10,618 bases of DNA from Candidatus Saccharibacteria bacterium UBA1944 (GCA_002336935.1 DDEW01000017.1:18370-28987); one strand, 5' to 3'. Positions 1 through 7,130 are shown, counted from the first letter of the stretch. A program made the numbers and translations. The notes: generated from the sequence alone by a model not told the origin.

Positions 1-24
1 TCTAACCAGCTGAGCTACTGGCCC
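1..24 (-). tRNA. tRNA, 5' part only (cut by window edge), possibly tRNA-Ile
   Basis: Read on the minus strand from position 24, the sequence gives a 7-nt acceptor strand GGGCCAG, the TA linker, then the D-arm GCTC-AGCTGGTTAGA. This is the canonical first third of a bacterial tRNA. The anticodon lies outside the window, so the isotype cannot be read. The acceptor and D-arm sequences resemble tRNA-Ile(GAU) from memory, but this is only a guess. A perfect consensus promoter lies just upstream. Confidence 0.85.
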
Positions 25-36
25 ACGACTCGCACC

Positions 37-65
37 ATTATAGTAAACAGGGGCGGATATGTCAA
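37..65 (-). promoter_or_regulatory. Consensus sigma70-type promoter of the tRNA
   Basis: On the minus strand TTGACA (65-60) and TATAAT (42-37) are separated by exactly 17 bp, matching both consensus hexamers at the optimal spacer. The predicted start near position 30 leaves a leader of about 6 nt before the tRNA at 24. The -35 box ends one base before the stop codon (67-69) of the small protein gene upstream, so the tRNA has its own promoter and need not depend on read-through from that operon. Confidence 0.85.
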
Positions 66-66
66 G

Positions 67-351
67 TTAGAGGCTGTTTATCTCGTTTTCAAGCGCCTGG
101 AGATCGGTAGTGCTTAATTCGTCTACGGCCGCTGCATCGAGCGTGTTAATTGCCTTATCTAAATCTGCAGTTGATGCAACATTTGGCACTTCGACTGTTT
201 GGGCGGCAATCGACTTGCCTTGGTTTGGCGTTGTTGCAACTTGGGCCTTGTAATTAAGAACGTAGGTGTAGCCAAGTGCACCGACGAGCACGACGAAAAT
301 AACAACGACAAGGCCAACTGCTGCAGAATATCCCTTTGATAGGCGTTTCAT
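67..351 (-). CDS. Small membrane-anchored secreted protein, unknown function
   Basis: I do not recognise this 94-residue protein. Its N-terminus is short and basic (MKRLSKGY), followed by a strong hydrophobic segment at about residues 11-30. That segment could be an uncleaved signal anchor, and no clear AxA cleavage site follows. The remaining ~60 residues are polar and acidic, lack cysteine, and end in a helical stretch rich in Asp, Ala and Leu (about 60-94). It is therefore probably a single-pass protein with a small extracellular helical domain. The ATG shares its A with the TAA of the upstream gene (TAATG, 349-353). An AAGGGGGTG stretch about 10 nt upstream may serve as ribosome site, so the two genes are probably translated together. 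No terminator hairpin is visible between this stop and the tRNA. Confidence 0.75.
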   Translation of the reverse strand: MKRLSKGYSAAVGLVVVIFVVLVGALGYTYVLNYKAQVATTPNQGKSIAAQTVEVPNVASTADLDKAINTLDAAAVDELSTTDLQALENEINSL

Positions 352-998
352 TACTGGACACCCCCTTGCGTAGATACATCAGTTGAGGCCTTATCGCCCG
401 CTTGCTTGACAAGTAGTAGTAGTTGGCGCACTTTGTCTTTGTATGCCTTTAGCGTTGCTACTTCTGTTGTTTTGGCAGTGCGAAACGCTTCCATAGCCCC
501 GACCGGGTTGTTGCCATCACAGCTCCAGCTATCTTTTGCTTCCTGGGTTGTGTTTACTGCTGCTAAGCTTTGTGCATACAGCTCGTCTACTTCCTTAGAA
601 ACTGTGGTGTAATTGGCGACATTGTATCCCTTTTCGCTATAGAAGGCGTTGGTTTTGTCAGCAATAGCTTTGAACACGCCAAGCTGCTTCGCACCACGGT
701 CACTCACTTGCTGCATCATTGTCTTAAAACGTTCTTTACGCTTCTCGCAGACACGCAGTTTGTTGGCGTCAAATCGCTCTTTTTTTTCTGCTGCCTTTTC
801 CTCTTTTTTCGTTTCAATTTTTTCTTTGATTACTTCGCGTTTTTCCGTGCTTGGCTTGTTACGCTCGGGTGTTTCGGCTTCTATTTCACTTTCATTGTTC
901 TCAACTTCACGTGCCAGAGCAGTATTGCTGAAGAACGCGACTGGGGTGAGGCTCAAAACAAGCGCGAGTATAAGAGATGATAACAATTGTTTATTCAT
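351..998 (-). CDS. Secreted charged coiled-coil/helical protein, Patescibacteria-type conserved family
   Basis: This 215-residue protein has a Sec signal peptide: MNKQ, a hydrophobic core at 5-23, and a likely signal peptidase site after ALA at 29. A very charged Glu/Lys helix follows (about 30-80), then a helical domain with two cysteines (C84, C160) that may form a disulfide. The pattern CEKRKERF...DRGAKQL...FYSEKGYN...SCDG is one I associate with conserved exported proteins of Saccharibacteria and other CPR bacteria; their function is unknown to me. The start at 998 is chosen because AAAGGAAAG (1010-1002) sits just upstream. The longer frame from 1046 would add 16 residues ahead of a perfect signal peptide. 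It overlaps the next gene by one base (TAATG), so the two proteins may act together at the cell surface. Confidence 0.75.
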   Translation of the reverse strand: MNKQLLSSLILALVLSLTPVAFFSNTALAREVENNESEIEAETPERNKPSTEKREVIKEKIETKKEEKAAEKKERFDANKLRVCEKRKERFKTMMQQVSDRGAKQLGVFKAIADKTNAFYSEKGYNVANYTTVSKEVDELYAQSLAAVNTTQEAKDSWSCDGNNPVGAMEAFRTAKTTEVATLKAYKDKVRQLLLLVKQAGDKASTDVSTQGGVQ

Positions 999-1034
999 GG
1001 GCTTTCCTTTGTTGGTACAATATTTCACTAAATA

Positions 1035-1040
1035 ATTATA
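1035..1040 (-). promoter_or_regulatory. Probable -10 element for the secreted-protein pair
   Basis: The minus strand carries an exact TATAAT at 1040-1035. The predicted start near 1028 gives a leader of about 30 nt that includes the ribosome site before the ATG at 998. The hexamer 17 bp upstream (ACGGTT) is a poor -35, so only the -10 is supported. Confidence 0.4.
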
Positions 1041-1110
1041 CTGCATATGTATGGCAAAACCGTGATATTTATTACAAACACCCGCACTACTCTAACGCGA
1101 GCAAATGTTA

Positions 1111-1116
1111 TATAAT
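1111..1116 (+). promoter_or_regulatory. Probable -10 element giving a near-leaderless mRNA
   Basis: An exact TATAAT lies at 1111-1116, preceded by TGTTA. Its predicted start (about 1123) is only ~6 nt ahead of the ATG at 1129, and no Shine-Dalgarno sequence precedes that ATG. No good -35 is seen. Confidence 0.45.
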
Positions 1117-1128
1117 AACCTCTAGTAT

Positions 1129-2700
1129 ATGACAGCACTCAATCACACTGGGCAACGACTCGTCCAAGAACTTGTGCATGCAACGGAAGCTGATGATGCA
1201 GACTTTCGTCGCGTTGCGCATGCCGAAAAAGTGAATGTGGTTGGAGCTGGCGGTGCGCTTACCGCTGCCTATGAACAACTCCGTAACGCTGCCGAAAACA
1301 CCGAAGAACACTTACTATTGCAAAATGCAATTCGACGATTTTATAAGCAGTTGTTTGTTGCCCGCGATGAAGAATTGGTTCGCACGAGCGGTAATGAGCT
1401 GGCCATTGAACTCACGTTCGCGGGCTACGTACCAAACGACAGCTTGACGCGGGACCAGCTTGCATCAATTTCATCGCTCGCTTCTGCACACTATACTGCG
1501 TATGAAGCTCTGCATAAGCGCCGTTCCATTAGCCTTGATACTTCCACTGCATGGATCCTTGATACGTTATCTTCGCAGGTGGAGGCAACGCTCAATAGTC
1601 ATCGTCGCGATACGGCATTCATTGATTTTGCCTACAACTATTTTGAAATGCTTGTGCCAGTGGACCAAGTAGCGGCAAAAAAGGGTGAACAGCAGGAATA
1701 TGGTGCGTCGCTATTTGCGGCAATCCACAAAGCACTTCTTAAGTCGAACAAAGCAATCATTCGGACGGCCCTACTAAACCGTTATGACATCCAGCCGCAA
1801 AACCTTGAAGCATATATTGCGTTCAACAAAAAAATTGATGCATTACTCAGCTCATCGCTTACGGACAAGCTCTATCGGGTTGTCGATAGGCAAGGCGCGC
1901 CGCTGCGTATTGTTCGGCGAATGCTTGAAAGCCGCAGCGACATTACGCAGCTTCTGCCGCGGCGAGAGGCGTTTTTGGAGGCGTATGAGCAGCAGGTGAA
2001 TAAAGAATACGCAGCAATTGGCCGCAGAATTAACCGTGCGATTGTTCGCAGTGTAATCTTTTTGATAATCACAAAATTTTTAATTGGTATTGCCGTGGAA
2101 GTGCCGTACGACTTGTGGGCGCACGGTAAAATTATTTGGCAGCCGCTCCTTATTAACCTAGCTTTTCCCCCGCTCTATATGGTTGCACTGCGCCTTACGC
2201 ACACGTTACCTGGCTATGCCAACACTACCGCACTCATCGATCGAGTAGATACCATGCTCTATGGTGAGCGCACAGTCCTCATGAAAAAGCAGCTCGCCGG
2301 ACGACGATATGGCCCGGTATTCTCAGCTATTTACGGGCTACTAAGCGTTTTTGTGTTTGGCGGAGTGATGTGGGGACTGCTCATGCTCGGCTTTTCGATG
2401 GTACATATCGCCATTTTCATCGTTTTTGTCTCGGCGGCAAGCTTCCTTGGTTTCCGCTTGAGTCGTCTCATTCGTGAGCTAGAAGTTGTGCGGAGTAGTA
2501 GCAATGGCCTTACCTTCCTGCGTGATATCTTGTACCTACCGTTTGTTGTCGTTGGTCAATGGATGAGCGACAAGTACAGCCAAATTAATGTGGTGGCGGT
2601 AGTGCTCGACATGCTGATTGAACTTCCTCTCAAAACAGTCCTTCGTCTCATTCGTCAATGGGGTGCATTTATTGATGACAGAAAGGACAAAATCGTATGA
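1129..2700 (+). CDS. Multi-pass membrane protein of unknown function
   Basis: I do not recognise a named family for this 523-residue protein. The first ~300 residues are soluble and mainly helical, rich in Ala, Leu, Glu and Arg. From residue ~305 come membrane segments: about 308-326, 339-358 (containing a PP pair), 397-421 and 424-444. Two amphipathic or partly hydrophobic stretches near the end (about 466-480 and 488-505) precede a basic tail. The topology suggests a large cytoplasmic N-terminal domain on a four- to six-pass membrane anchor. There is no signal peptide and no catalytic motif that I can identify. The ATG at 1129 lacks a Shine-Dalgarno sequence and lies just downstream of a TATAAT. 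Its TGA overlaps the folD ATG (ATGA, 2697-2700), so the two are co-translated; whether they share a pathway is unknown. Confidence 0.8.
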   Translation: MTALNHTGQRLVQELVHATEADDADFRRVAHAEKVNVVGAGGALTAAYEQLRNAAENTEEHLLLQNAIRRFYKQLFVARDEELVRTSGNELAIELTFAGYVPNDSLTRDQLASISSLASAHYTAYEALHKRRSISLDTSTAWILDTLSSQVEATLNSHRRDTAFIDFAYNYFEMLVPVDQVAAKKGEQQEYGASLFAAIHKALLKSNKAIIRTALLNRYDIQPQNLEAYIAFNKKIDALLSSSLTDKLYRVVDRQGAPLRIVRRMLESRSDITQLLPRREAFLEAYEQQVNKEYAAIGRRINRAIVRSVIFLIITKFLIGIAVEVPYDLWAHGKIIWQPLLINLAFPPLYMVALRLTHTLPGYANTTALIDRVDTMLYGERTVLMKKQLAGRRYGPVFSAIYGLLSVFVFGGVMWGLLMLGFSMVHIAIFIVFVSAASFLGFRLSRLIRELEVVRSSSNGLTFLRDILYLPFVVVGQWMSDKYSQINVVAVVLDMLIELPLKTVLRLIRQWGAFIDDRKDKIV

Positions 2701-3515
2701 CGCGCCTATTAAGTGGACTCGAGCTGCAAGGCTTTATAAAAGAGCGTCAAGCAAAGCAAGTGCGCAACTTGCGTCAGCAGTACGGTATTGTGCCAAAGCT
2801 TCGTATTATTATGAGCGAGCAAGCATCGGCCGCGATTACCACTTATGTGCGCATGAAGGTTGCCTACGCAAGTGATGTTTTGATAGAGGTAGAAGTGGCA
2901 CCTATGGCTCAGCGGCTTATGCCTGCAGCAATTGAACAGGCAAACCACGACGAGAGTATTCATGGCATTATTCTTCAGCTACCACTTGATGATCCACGTC
3001 AGACCGATGAGCTATGCAATCTGATCGTTCCCGAAAAGGACGTGGATGGACTAGGCGTGGGAGCGGCTTTCCCTAGTGCGACTGCCGAAGCAATTGATTG
3101 GCTGTTGGCAGGGTATAACATTGATTTAGAAAACAAGCATATCGTGCTACTAGGGTATGGCAAACTTGTGGGTGCGCCGCTGGCGAGCATGTGGAAGAAG
3201 CGCGGACATCTAGTGACAGTGCTTGATGAACGAAGTGACCAAAAAGATTCGGCGCTTGAGCAAGCAGATATTATTGTAGCGGCTACCGGCGTACCGCGAT
3301 TATTAACGGCAGCACAAGTGGCACATGGCGCTGTTGTGATTGATGCAGGTACAGCGAGTGAGGGGGGTGTATTAGTTGGTGATGTTGATGAATCGGTTCG
3401 CGAGCGAGATGATGTGACCATCACGCCAACTAAGGGCGGCGTTGGGCCATTGACGTATACGCTTCTCTTCGACCACGTTATACAAGCCGCGCTAAAAATT
3501 GCCGGTAAATTGTAA
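2697..3515 (+). CDS. folD: Bifunctional methylenetetrahydrofolate dehydrogenase/cyclohydrolase (FolD), divergent cofactor site
   Basis: FolD interconverts 5,10-methylene-, 5,10-methenyl- and 10-formyl-tetrahydrofolate in the cytoplasm, supplying one-carbon units. At 272 residues it is slightly shorter than E. coli FolD (288). The catalytic set is visible: Y50 and K54 in TYVRMK, Q94 in QLPL, D117 in KDVDG (114-118), and GGVGPLT at 247-253. The Rossmann region is unusual: G153-Y-G-K-L-V-G replaces the usual GxSxxVG, with no Arg/Ser pair. The next beta strand ends in V-L-D177-E-R, an acidic residue typical of NAD rather than NADP binding. The usual PGGVGP is KGGVGP (K246). The start overlaps the upstream membrane-protein stop (ATGA), with AAAGGA 9-10 nt upstream as ribosome site. 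It ends 2 bp from the convergent response-regulator gene. Confidence 0.9.
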   Translation: MTRLLSGLELQGFIKERQAKQVRNLRQQYGIVPKLRIIMSEQASAAITTYVRMKVAYASDVLIEVEVAPMAQRLMPAAIEQANHDESIHGIILQLPLDDPRQTDELCNLIVPEKDVDGLGVGAAFPSATAEAIDWLLAGYNIDLENKHIVLLGYGKLVGAPLASMWKKRGHLVTVLDERSDQKDSALEQADIIVAATGVPRLLTAAQVAHGAVVIDAGTASEGGVLVGDVDESVRERDDVTITPTKGGVGPLTYTLLFDHVIQAALKIAGKL

Positions 3516-3517
3516 GG

Positions 3518-3892
3518 CTATTTGCTAATGCCGAGCGCTTCTTGCACCCGAGCCACAACTTGGCTTGGTGTCAGCTCTGCTTTGACAATATAGCTATGAA
3601 TGCCGAGAGTGCGGAGTGTCTTGGGGGCTTCTTCTTCACCGAGGTTAGTGAGAATGATGACCGGGGTTTTAGCACCCCACGTTGATTTGCGAATAAGTTC
3701 TAATGCCTCGGCGCCGCCCATATGGGGCATTTGCAGGTCGAGCAGTATAATGTCTGGCTTAAACTTTTCGCACATCGATACACCGCTTTCGCCATCGCTC
3801 GCGGTTGCTACATTAAACCCAGCCGCCTCAAACTTCATGCGGTACATTTGGTTAATGACTTGGTCGTCTTCGATGATGGCTATTTTTGTCAT
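3518..3892 (-). CDS. Single-domain (CheY-like) response regulator
   Basis: This 124-residue protein is a complete receiver domain and nothing else. It has the acidic pair D9-D10, phosphoacceptor D52 in LLDLQMP, switch residue T82 in ILTN, and K104 in YIVKAE. With no DNA-binding or enzymatic output domain, it must act by protein contact, as a phosphorelay intermediate or as a regulator of another protein. I chose the ATG at 3892 (MTKIAIIEDD) because the extra 14 residues of the longer frame are hydrophobic and lie ahead of the normal start of a receiver fold. It diverges from the methyltransferase-histidine kinase operon across 35 bp and is the obvious partner for that kinase. A -10-like TATTAT (3905-3900) would place its transcript start at about the ATG itself. 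Confidence 0.9.
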   Translation of the reverse strand: MTKIAIIEDDQVINQMYRMKFEAAGFNVATASDGESGVSMCEKFKPDIILLDLQMPHMGGAEALELIRKSTWGAKTPVIILTNLGEEEAPKTLRTLGIHSYIVKAELTPSQVVARVQEALGISK

Positions 3893-3898
3893 TTTCTT

Positions 3899-3905
3899 TA
3901 TAATA
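3899..3905. promoter_or_regulatory. Overlapping divergent -10 elements (bidirectional promoter)
   Basis: The plus strand reads TATAATA at 3899-3905, so TATAAT (3899-3904) faces the methyltransferase. The minus strand reads TATTATA over the same bases, so TATTAT (3905-3900), preceded by TG one base further upstream (an extended -10), faces the response regulator. Predicted starts are near 3911 (+) and 3893 (-), 18 bp apart. This fits the sequence-symmetric divergent promoters described for bacteria. No convincing -35 is visible on either side. The plus transcript would have a leader of about 17 nt without a good Shine-Dalgarno, and the minus transcript would be leaderless. Confidence 0.45.
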
Positions 3906-3927
3906 ACAAGCATAAGTAGAAAAATAA

Positions 3928-4917
3928 ATGGCATCTAAGGCAAAGACACATTATTCCTATACCCTCACCGTGGGCACTACGCGGCAAGTTGCGGGTGTGA
4001 ACGCTACGCGGCTGGTGGTACACGATCGCTACAGCAAGCTGTTGCGACACCGCATTGAGCGGCGAATGGTGCGTAGCTTTACTAATTTTTTGCAATGGTA
4101 TTTGTTGCATCGTCCATCTATGGAATTCGAATCGCCGGGCAATGTGTCGCGCTTGCTTACGTACTTGCCATCAGGAATGCGGGCATGGCGCTCGTATATG
4201 CCGGGAGGCGTTGCAACCTACCACGCCTACAAGCCCACCCAGAAACGAATGCCAAACGGTAAAACGCTCGATATCATTACGCGAAGCTTTTTTCGGCACA
4301 CTTATGACGCAGTAGGGTTACGTAGTCGAGCCCACATGATGGCCTGGGCGATAGAGCCGGTCTTAGCAAATGCAAAGGGGAAGGTGCAGTGGGTGAGTAT
4401 TGCTGGAGGGAGCGGCCAGCCGGTGTATGATGCTATTGCTGACTACCCGCCTGAAGTGCAAGCGAGCGTATCGTTGACTATCACAGACATAGATCCGACA
4501 ATGCTTGCATTTGCGCAGCGCGTTGCGGCTGATCAGAGTATCCACGTAGCGCACCTTGATTTTGTGAAAGTTGACGTAGTAAAACAGCGTGAGCTGAGCC
4601 AGGTATTAAAAAATAATCCAACCATTGTTGATGCAATGGGATTATTTGAATACTTAACACCTTCGCAATGTGTAGGCTTGCTACACACAATATACCACCA
4701 CCTCCCTACTGGTGGCGTGCTCCTGTTTAGTAATATGTCGCCGCGTCATCCCCACTTGCACGTACACCAAAGGGCACTTGGCTGGCCAGGAGTGATACAA
4801 CGCACCATTCAAGAAGTTGCCGCATGTATGCAAAAGGCTTCGATTCCAAAAGAAGCACAGTCCGTCTATTATGATCAAGATGGCGTCTATAACGTCTATA
4901 AGGTAGTAAAGCAATGA
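3928..4917 (+). CDS. Class I SAM-dependent methyltransferase, PhcB-like (possible fatty-acid methyl ester signal synthase)
   Basis: This is a 329-residue methyltransferase. Residues 1-150 are a basic, mostly helical N-terminal domain. The SAM-binding Rossmann fold then starts with motif I V156-S-I-A-G-G-S-G-Q164, and the acidic residue ending strand 2 is D187 in TITDID. A strand-4 motif D235-A-M-G-L-F-E-Y-L243 is followed by a helix and GGVLLFSNM (262-270). The end carries a W-x-x-x-x-x-R-T pattern and DQDGVYNVY (316-324). The GLF[ED]YL, GG-LL--N and D--G-YNV-like signatures resemble, as I remember them, the family of Ralstonia PhcB, which makes 3-hydroxypalmitate methyl ester. The acceptor cannot be read from sequence and could instead be another lipid or small acid. 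The stop overlaps the histidine-kinase start (ATGA), so the enzyme and the sensor are made together. Confidence 0.75.
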   Translation: MASKAKTHYSYTLTVGTTRQVAGVNATRLVVHDRYSKLLRHRIERRMVRSFTNFLQWYLLHRPSMEFESPGNVSRLLTYLPSGMRAWRSYMPGGVATYHAYKPTQKRMPNGKTLDIITRSFFRHTYDAVGLRSRAHMMAWAIEPVLANAKGKVQWVSIAGGSGQPVYDAIADYPPEVQASVSLTITDIDPTMLAFAQRVAADQSIHVAHLDFVKVDVVKQRELSQVLKNNPTIVDAMGLFEYLTPSQCVGLLHTIYHHLPTGGVLLFSNMSPRHPHLHVHQRALGWPGVIQRTIQEVAACMQKASIPKEAQSVYYDQDGVYNVYKVVKQ

Positions 4918-7130
4918 ATCAGTGGCTAGTGGGCTTCTTGTTAGGCGTTGGCCTCGTTAACGCGGTGGTGGCCATTACCGTTTTTATGCGCACAAGGGGA
5001 AGTAGCCTTCGATGGACGTTCTTGCTGTTGGTATTGGCAACATCATCATGGGCATGGGGCATTGCACTTTTTTTGGTTGCAAGCAATGCAAACTATGCGC
5101 AGTTTTACCTTAACAGTTACTACGTAGCGGCACTCGCAATTGGTTGTGGTGTCATTGCTTTTGGGTATCGCTTAACGGGCGGAAAGTCACCATATATACC
5201 CGCAGTAAGCTATGTACCAGCTATCGGGCTAACAGGACTATTTTTCCTCAATCCTCGGTGGCTCATCACTGTCAATAACGTTGGCAACGATTTAAATGGA
5301 AGAGTAACTATCCACTCGTTGCCGTACGTCATGTACGCGATTATCTTCCTTGTGTGTTTCGCGATGGGGTGGGCATTGATCAAAGGTGCGCTTGGCAATC
5401 AATCAGCGACACGGCGCAAACACCAGCAGGTCGTGGCACTTGGTGTTGTAGTAGGGGGTGTCTTTGGCATAGTATTTAACCTATTGTTGCCTGCAATGGG
5501 TCACTATGAGTATATAGGCATTGGACCACTTTTCTCGCTCCTGTTTACCTATAGTGTGACATTTGCAATTGTTAAGCATAGCCTCTTTGATTTGAGGAAT
5601 ACCTTCCTGTCTTCGCTCACGTACATACTGGCTATTTCGTCGGCTGCACTGGTATACGGTGCAGGGGTGTGGATTATAGGTTCTGCAATTACCGTCAGCG
5701 TGAATGATGAGCTGGTAATGGCAGCGGTATATATTATTCTTGCACTCATCGCTGCTCTTACTATTAACCCGCTACGCGACTTCTTTGATGCCTACACGGC
5801 GCGTCTATTTTTCCGCGATCGGCACCGGCCCGAAGAAGCGCTCGATAGCTTTGGTAACGCGATTCTTGACGATGTTGACGTACAATCAATCGCCCAAAAA
5901 GCGATGGCAGTGATTGATGAAGTAATGCACCCCACGTTTGTTGCTGTGATATTAACCGAGCGGGACGATGCAACAGCCATTCAACAGGTGTACGCACAAA
6001 ATAGTGGTGCACAAAGTAGGTTAGAGAAGTTGGGCGGTGACATGCATCATGCGACACTTGCATCACAAGCTATTTTTACTGATGCCGTTACCATGCAGGA
6101 CGAGAACATAGTGCGGTTGCAAAAAGCGGGTATAAGCATTATTTGTCGTATGCAAATAAGAGATGACGTAGTTGGGTATATAGCAGTTGGCGAAAAACGA
6201 AGTGGCAACTCGTATGGCACAAGTGATGTGCTAATGCTGTCGTCTATGGCAGATGAAGCGGCGTTGGCGGTAGTAAATTCACAACGGTTTGATGAAATAC
6301 AACTGTTCAATATTCGTCTCAAAAGAGAGGTTTCTGCCGCTACCAGACAGTTAAGGCTATCAAATAAAAAGCTCATAGAAATGGACGCCACGAAAGATGA
6401 ATTTGTGAGCATGGCGAGCCATCAGCTGCGAACGCCACTTACGAGCGTAAAAGGCTATATTAGTATGGTGCTCGAAGGTGATGCTGGCGAAATTACCGAT
6501 GCGCAGCGCCAGCTACTAACAGAAGCCTACACGAGTAGCGAGCGGATGGTGCACTTAATAGGGGACTTTTTGAACGTTAGTCGCCTGCAAACCGGTAAAT
6601 TCATGATCGACCGTCGTAATGTGGACCTTGCTAACATTGTTAAACAAGAAATTGAAGTGATTCGACAGATTGCGGAATCGCATAATATCAAGGTAGTGTA
6701 TAAACGTCCTGAGCGATTTCCGCTGTTGTATCTTGATGAGGGCAAACTGAGACAGGTAATCATGAATTTCATTGATAACGCCATCTACTACTCACCTGAA
6801 AGCACAACAATTACCGTTACCTTAGCAATTGAAGATGGTGATGCGGTACTGCGTGTGAAAGATAAAGGCATGGGTGTGCCCCCAGATGAACAGCACCAAC
6901 TATTTACTAAATTCTTTCGGGCAGATAATGCCAGACGGCAGCGGCCAGACGGCACGGGAATTGGGCTTTACCTAGCCAAGCGCATTATTGACGGTCACGC
7001 AGGAAAACTAGTATTTGAATCAACACTTGGGAAGGGAAGTACTTTTGGCTTTCGACTACCAATTAAAAAACTCTCCAGTCCCCCGCCTCCGCTCACTGGT
7101 GATGATAGTCAACAAAAAACCACCCCTTAA
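4914..7130 (+). CDS. Multi-pass membrane sensor histidine kinase (7TM - GAF-like - HisKA - HATPase)
   Basis: This 738-residue kinase starts with seven hydrophobic segments (about 5-25, 34-55, 68-85, 96-113, 134-157, 172-192, 202-220) ending in the KHSLFDLR signature of the HisKA_7TM-type sensor region. Two further segments follow (about 234-256 and 266-284). Residues ~305-455 look like a GAF domain. A charged helix (460-490) leads to the dimerisation domain with phosphorylated H503 in SHQLRTPL. The ATPase domain has the N box N622 in NFIDNA, the G1 box D650-K-G-M-G, the F box (KFFRAD) and the G2 box G680-T-G-I-G. All catalytic elements are intact. It is a membrane receptor that should pass phosphate to the divergent single-domain regulator. 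The N-terminal membrane fold would suit a hydrophobic ligand. The ATG overlaps the methyltransferase TGA, and the final codons lie inside a terminator stem. Confidence 0.92.
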   Translation: MNQWLVGFLLGVGLVNAVVAITVFMRTRGSSLRWTFLLLVLATSSWAWGIALFLVASNANYAQFYLNSYYVAALAIGCGVIAFGYRLTGGKSPYIPAVSYVPAIGLTGLFFLNPRWLITVNNVGNDLNGRVTIHSLPYVMYAIIFLVCFAMGWALIKGALGNQSATRRKHQQVVALGVVVGGVFGIVFNLLLPAMGHYEYIGIGPLFSLLFTYSVTFAIVKHSLFDLRNTFLSSLTYILAISSAALVYGAGVWIIGSAITVSVNDELVMAAVYIILALIAALTINPLRDFFDAYTARLFFRDRHRPEEALDSFGNAILDDVDVQSIAQKAMAVIDEVMHPTFVAVILTERDDATAIQQVYAQNSGAQSRLEKLGGDMHHATLASQAIFTDAVTMQDENIVRLQKAGISIICRMQIRDDVVGYIAVGEKRSGNSYGTSDVLMLSSMADEAALAVVNSQRFDEIQLFNIRLKREVSAATRQLRLSNKKLIEMDATKDEFVSMASHQLRTPLTSVKGYISMVLEGDAGEITDAQRQLLTEAYTSSERMVHLIGDFLNVSRLQTGKFMIDRRNVDLANIVKQEIEVIRQIAESHNIKVVYKRPERFPLLYLDEGKLRQVIMNFIDNAIYYSPESTTITVTLAIEDGDAVLRVKDKGMGVPPDEQHQLFTKFFRADNARRQRPDGTGIGLYLAKRIIDGHAGKLVFESTLGKGSTFGFRLPIKKLSSPPPPLTGDDSQQKTTP

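Noticed and set aside
570..1035. Plus-strand frames with hydrophobic Phe/Ser-rich products
   Set aside because: They are antisense to the Lys/Glu-rich coiled coil of the secreted protein (AAA/GAA codons read as TTT/TTC); no ribosome sites were seen.
2999..3424. A 141-codon minus-strand frame within folD
   Set aside because: It is a Ser/Thr-rich shadow of folD, whose catalytic residues prove the plus strand is coding.
3518..3892. Response regulator as a DNA-binding transcription factor
   Set aside because: The protein ends right after the receiver domain; there is no output domain and no frameshifted remnant downstream.
1129..4917. Use of an alternative genetic code (UGA as glycine), known in some CPR lineages
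   Set aside because: TGA acts as a normal stop for the membrane protein and the methyltransferase, at places that overlap proper start codons, and no in-frame TGA is needed inside any gene.
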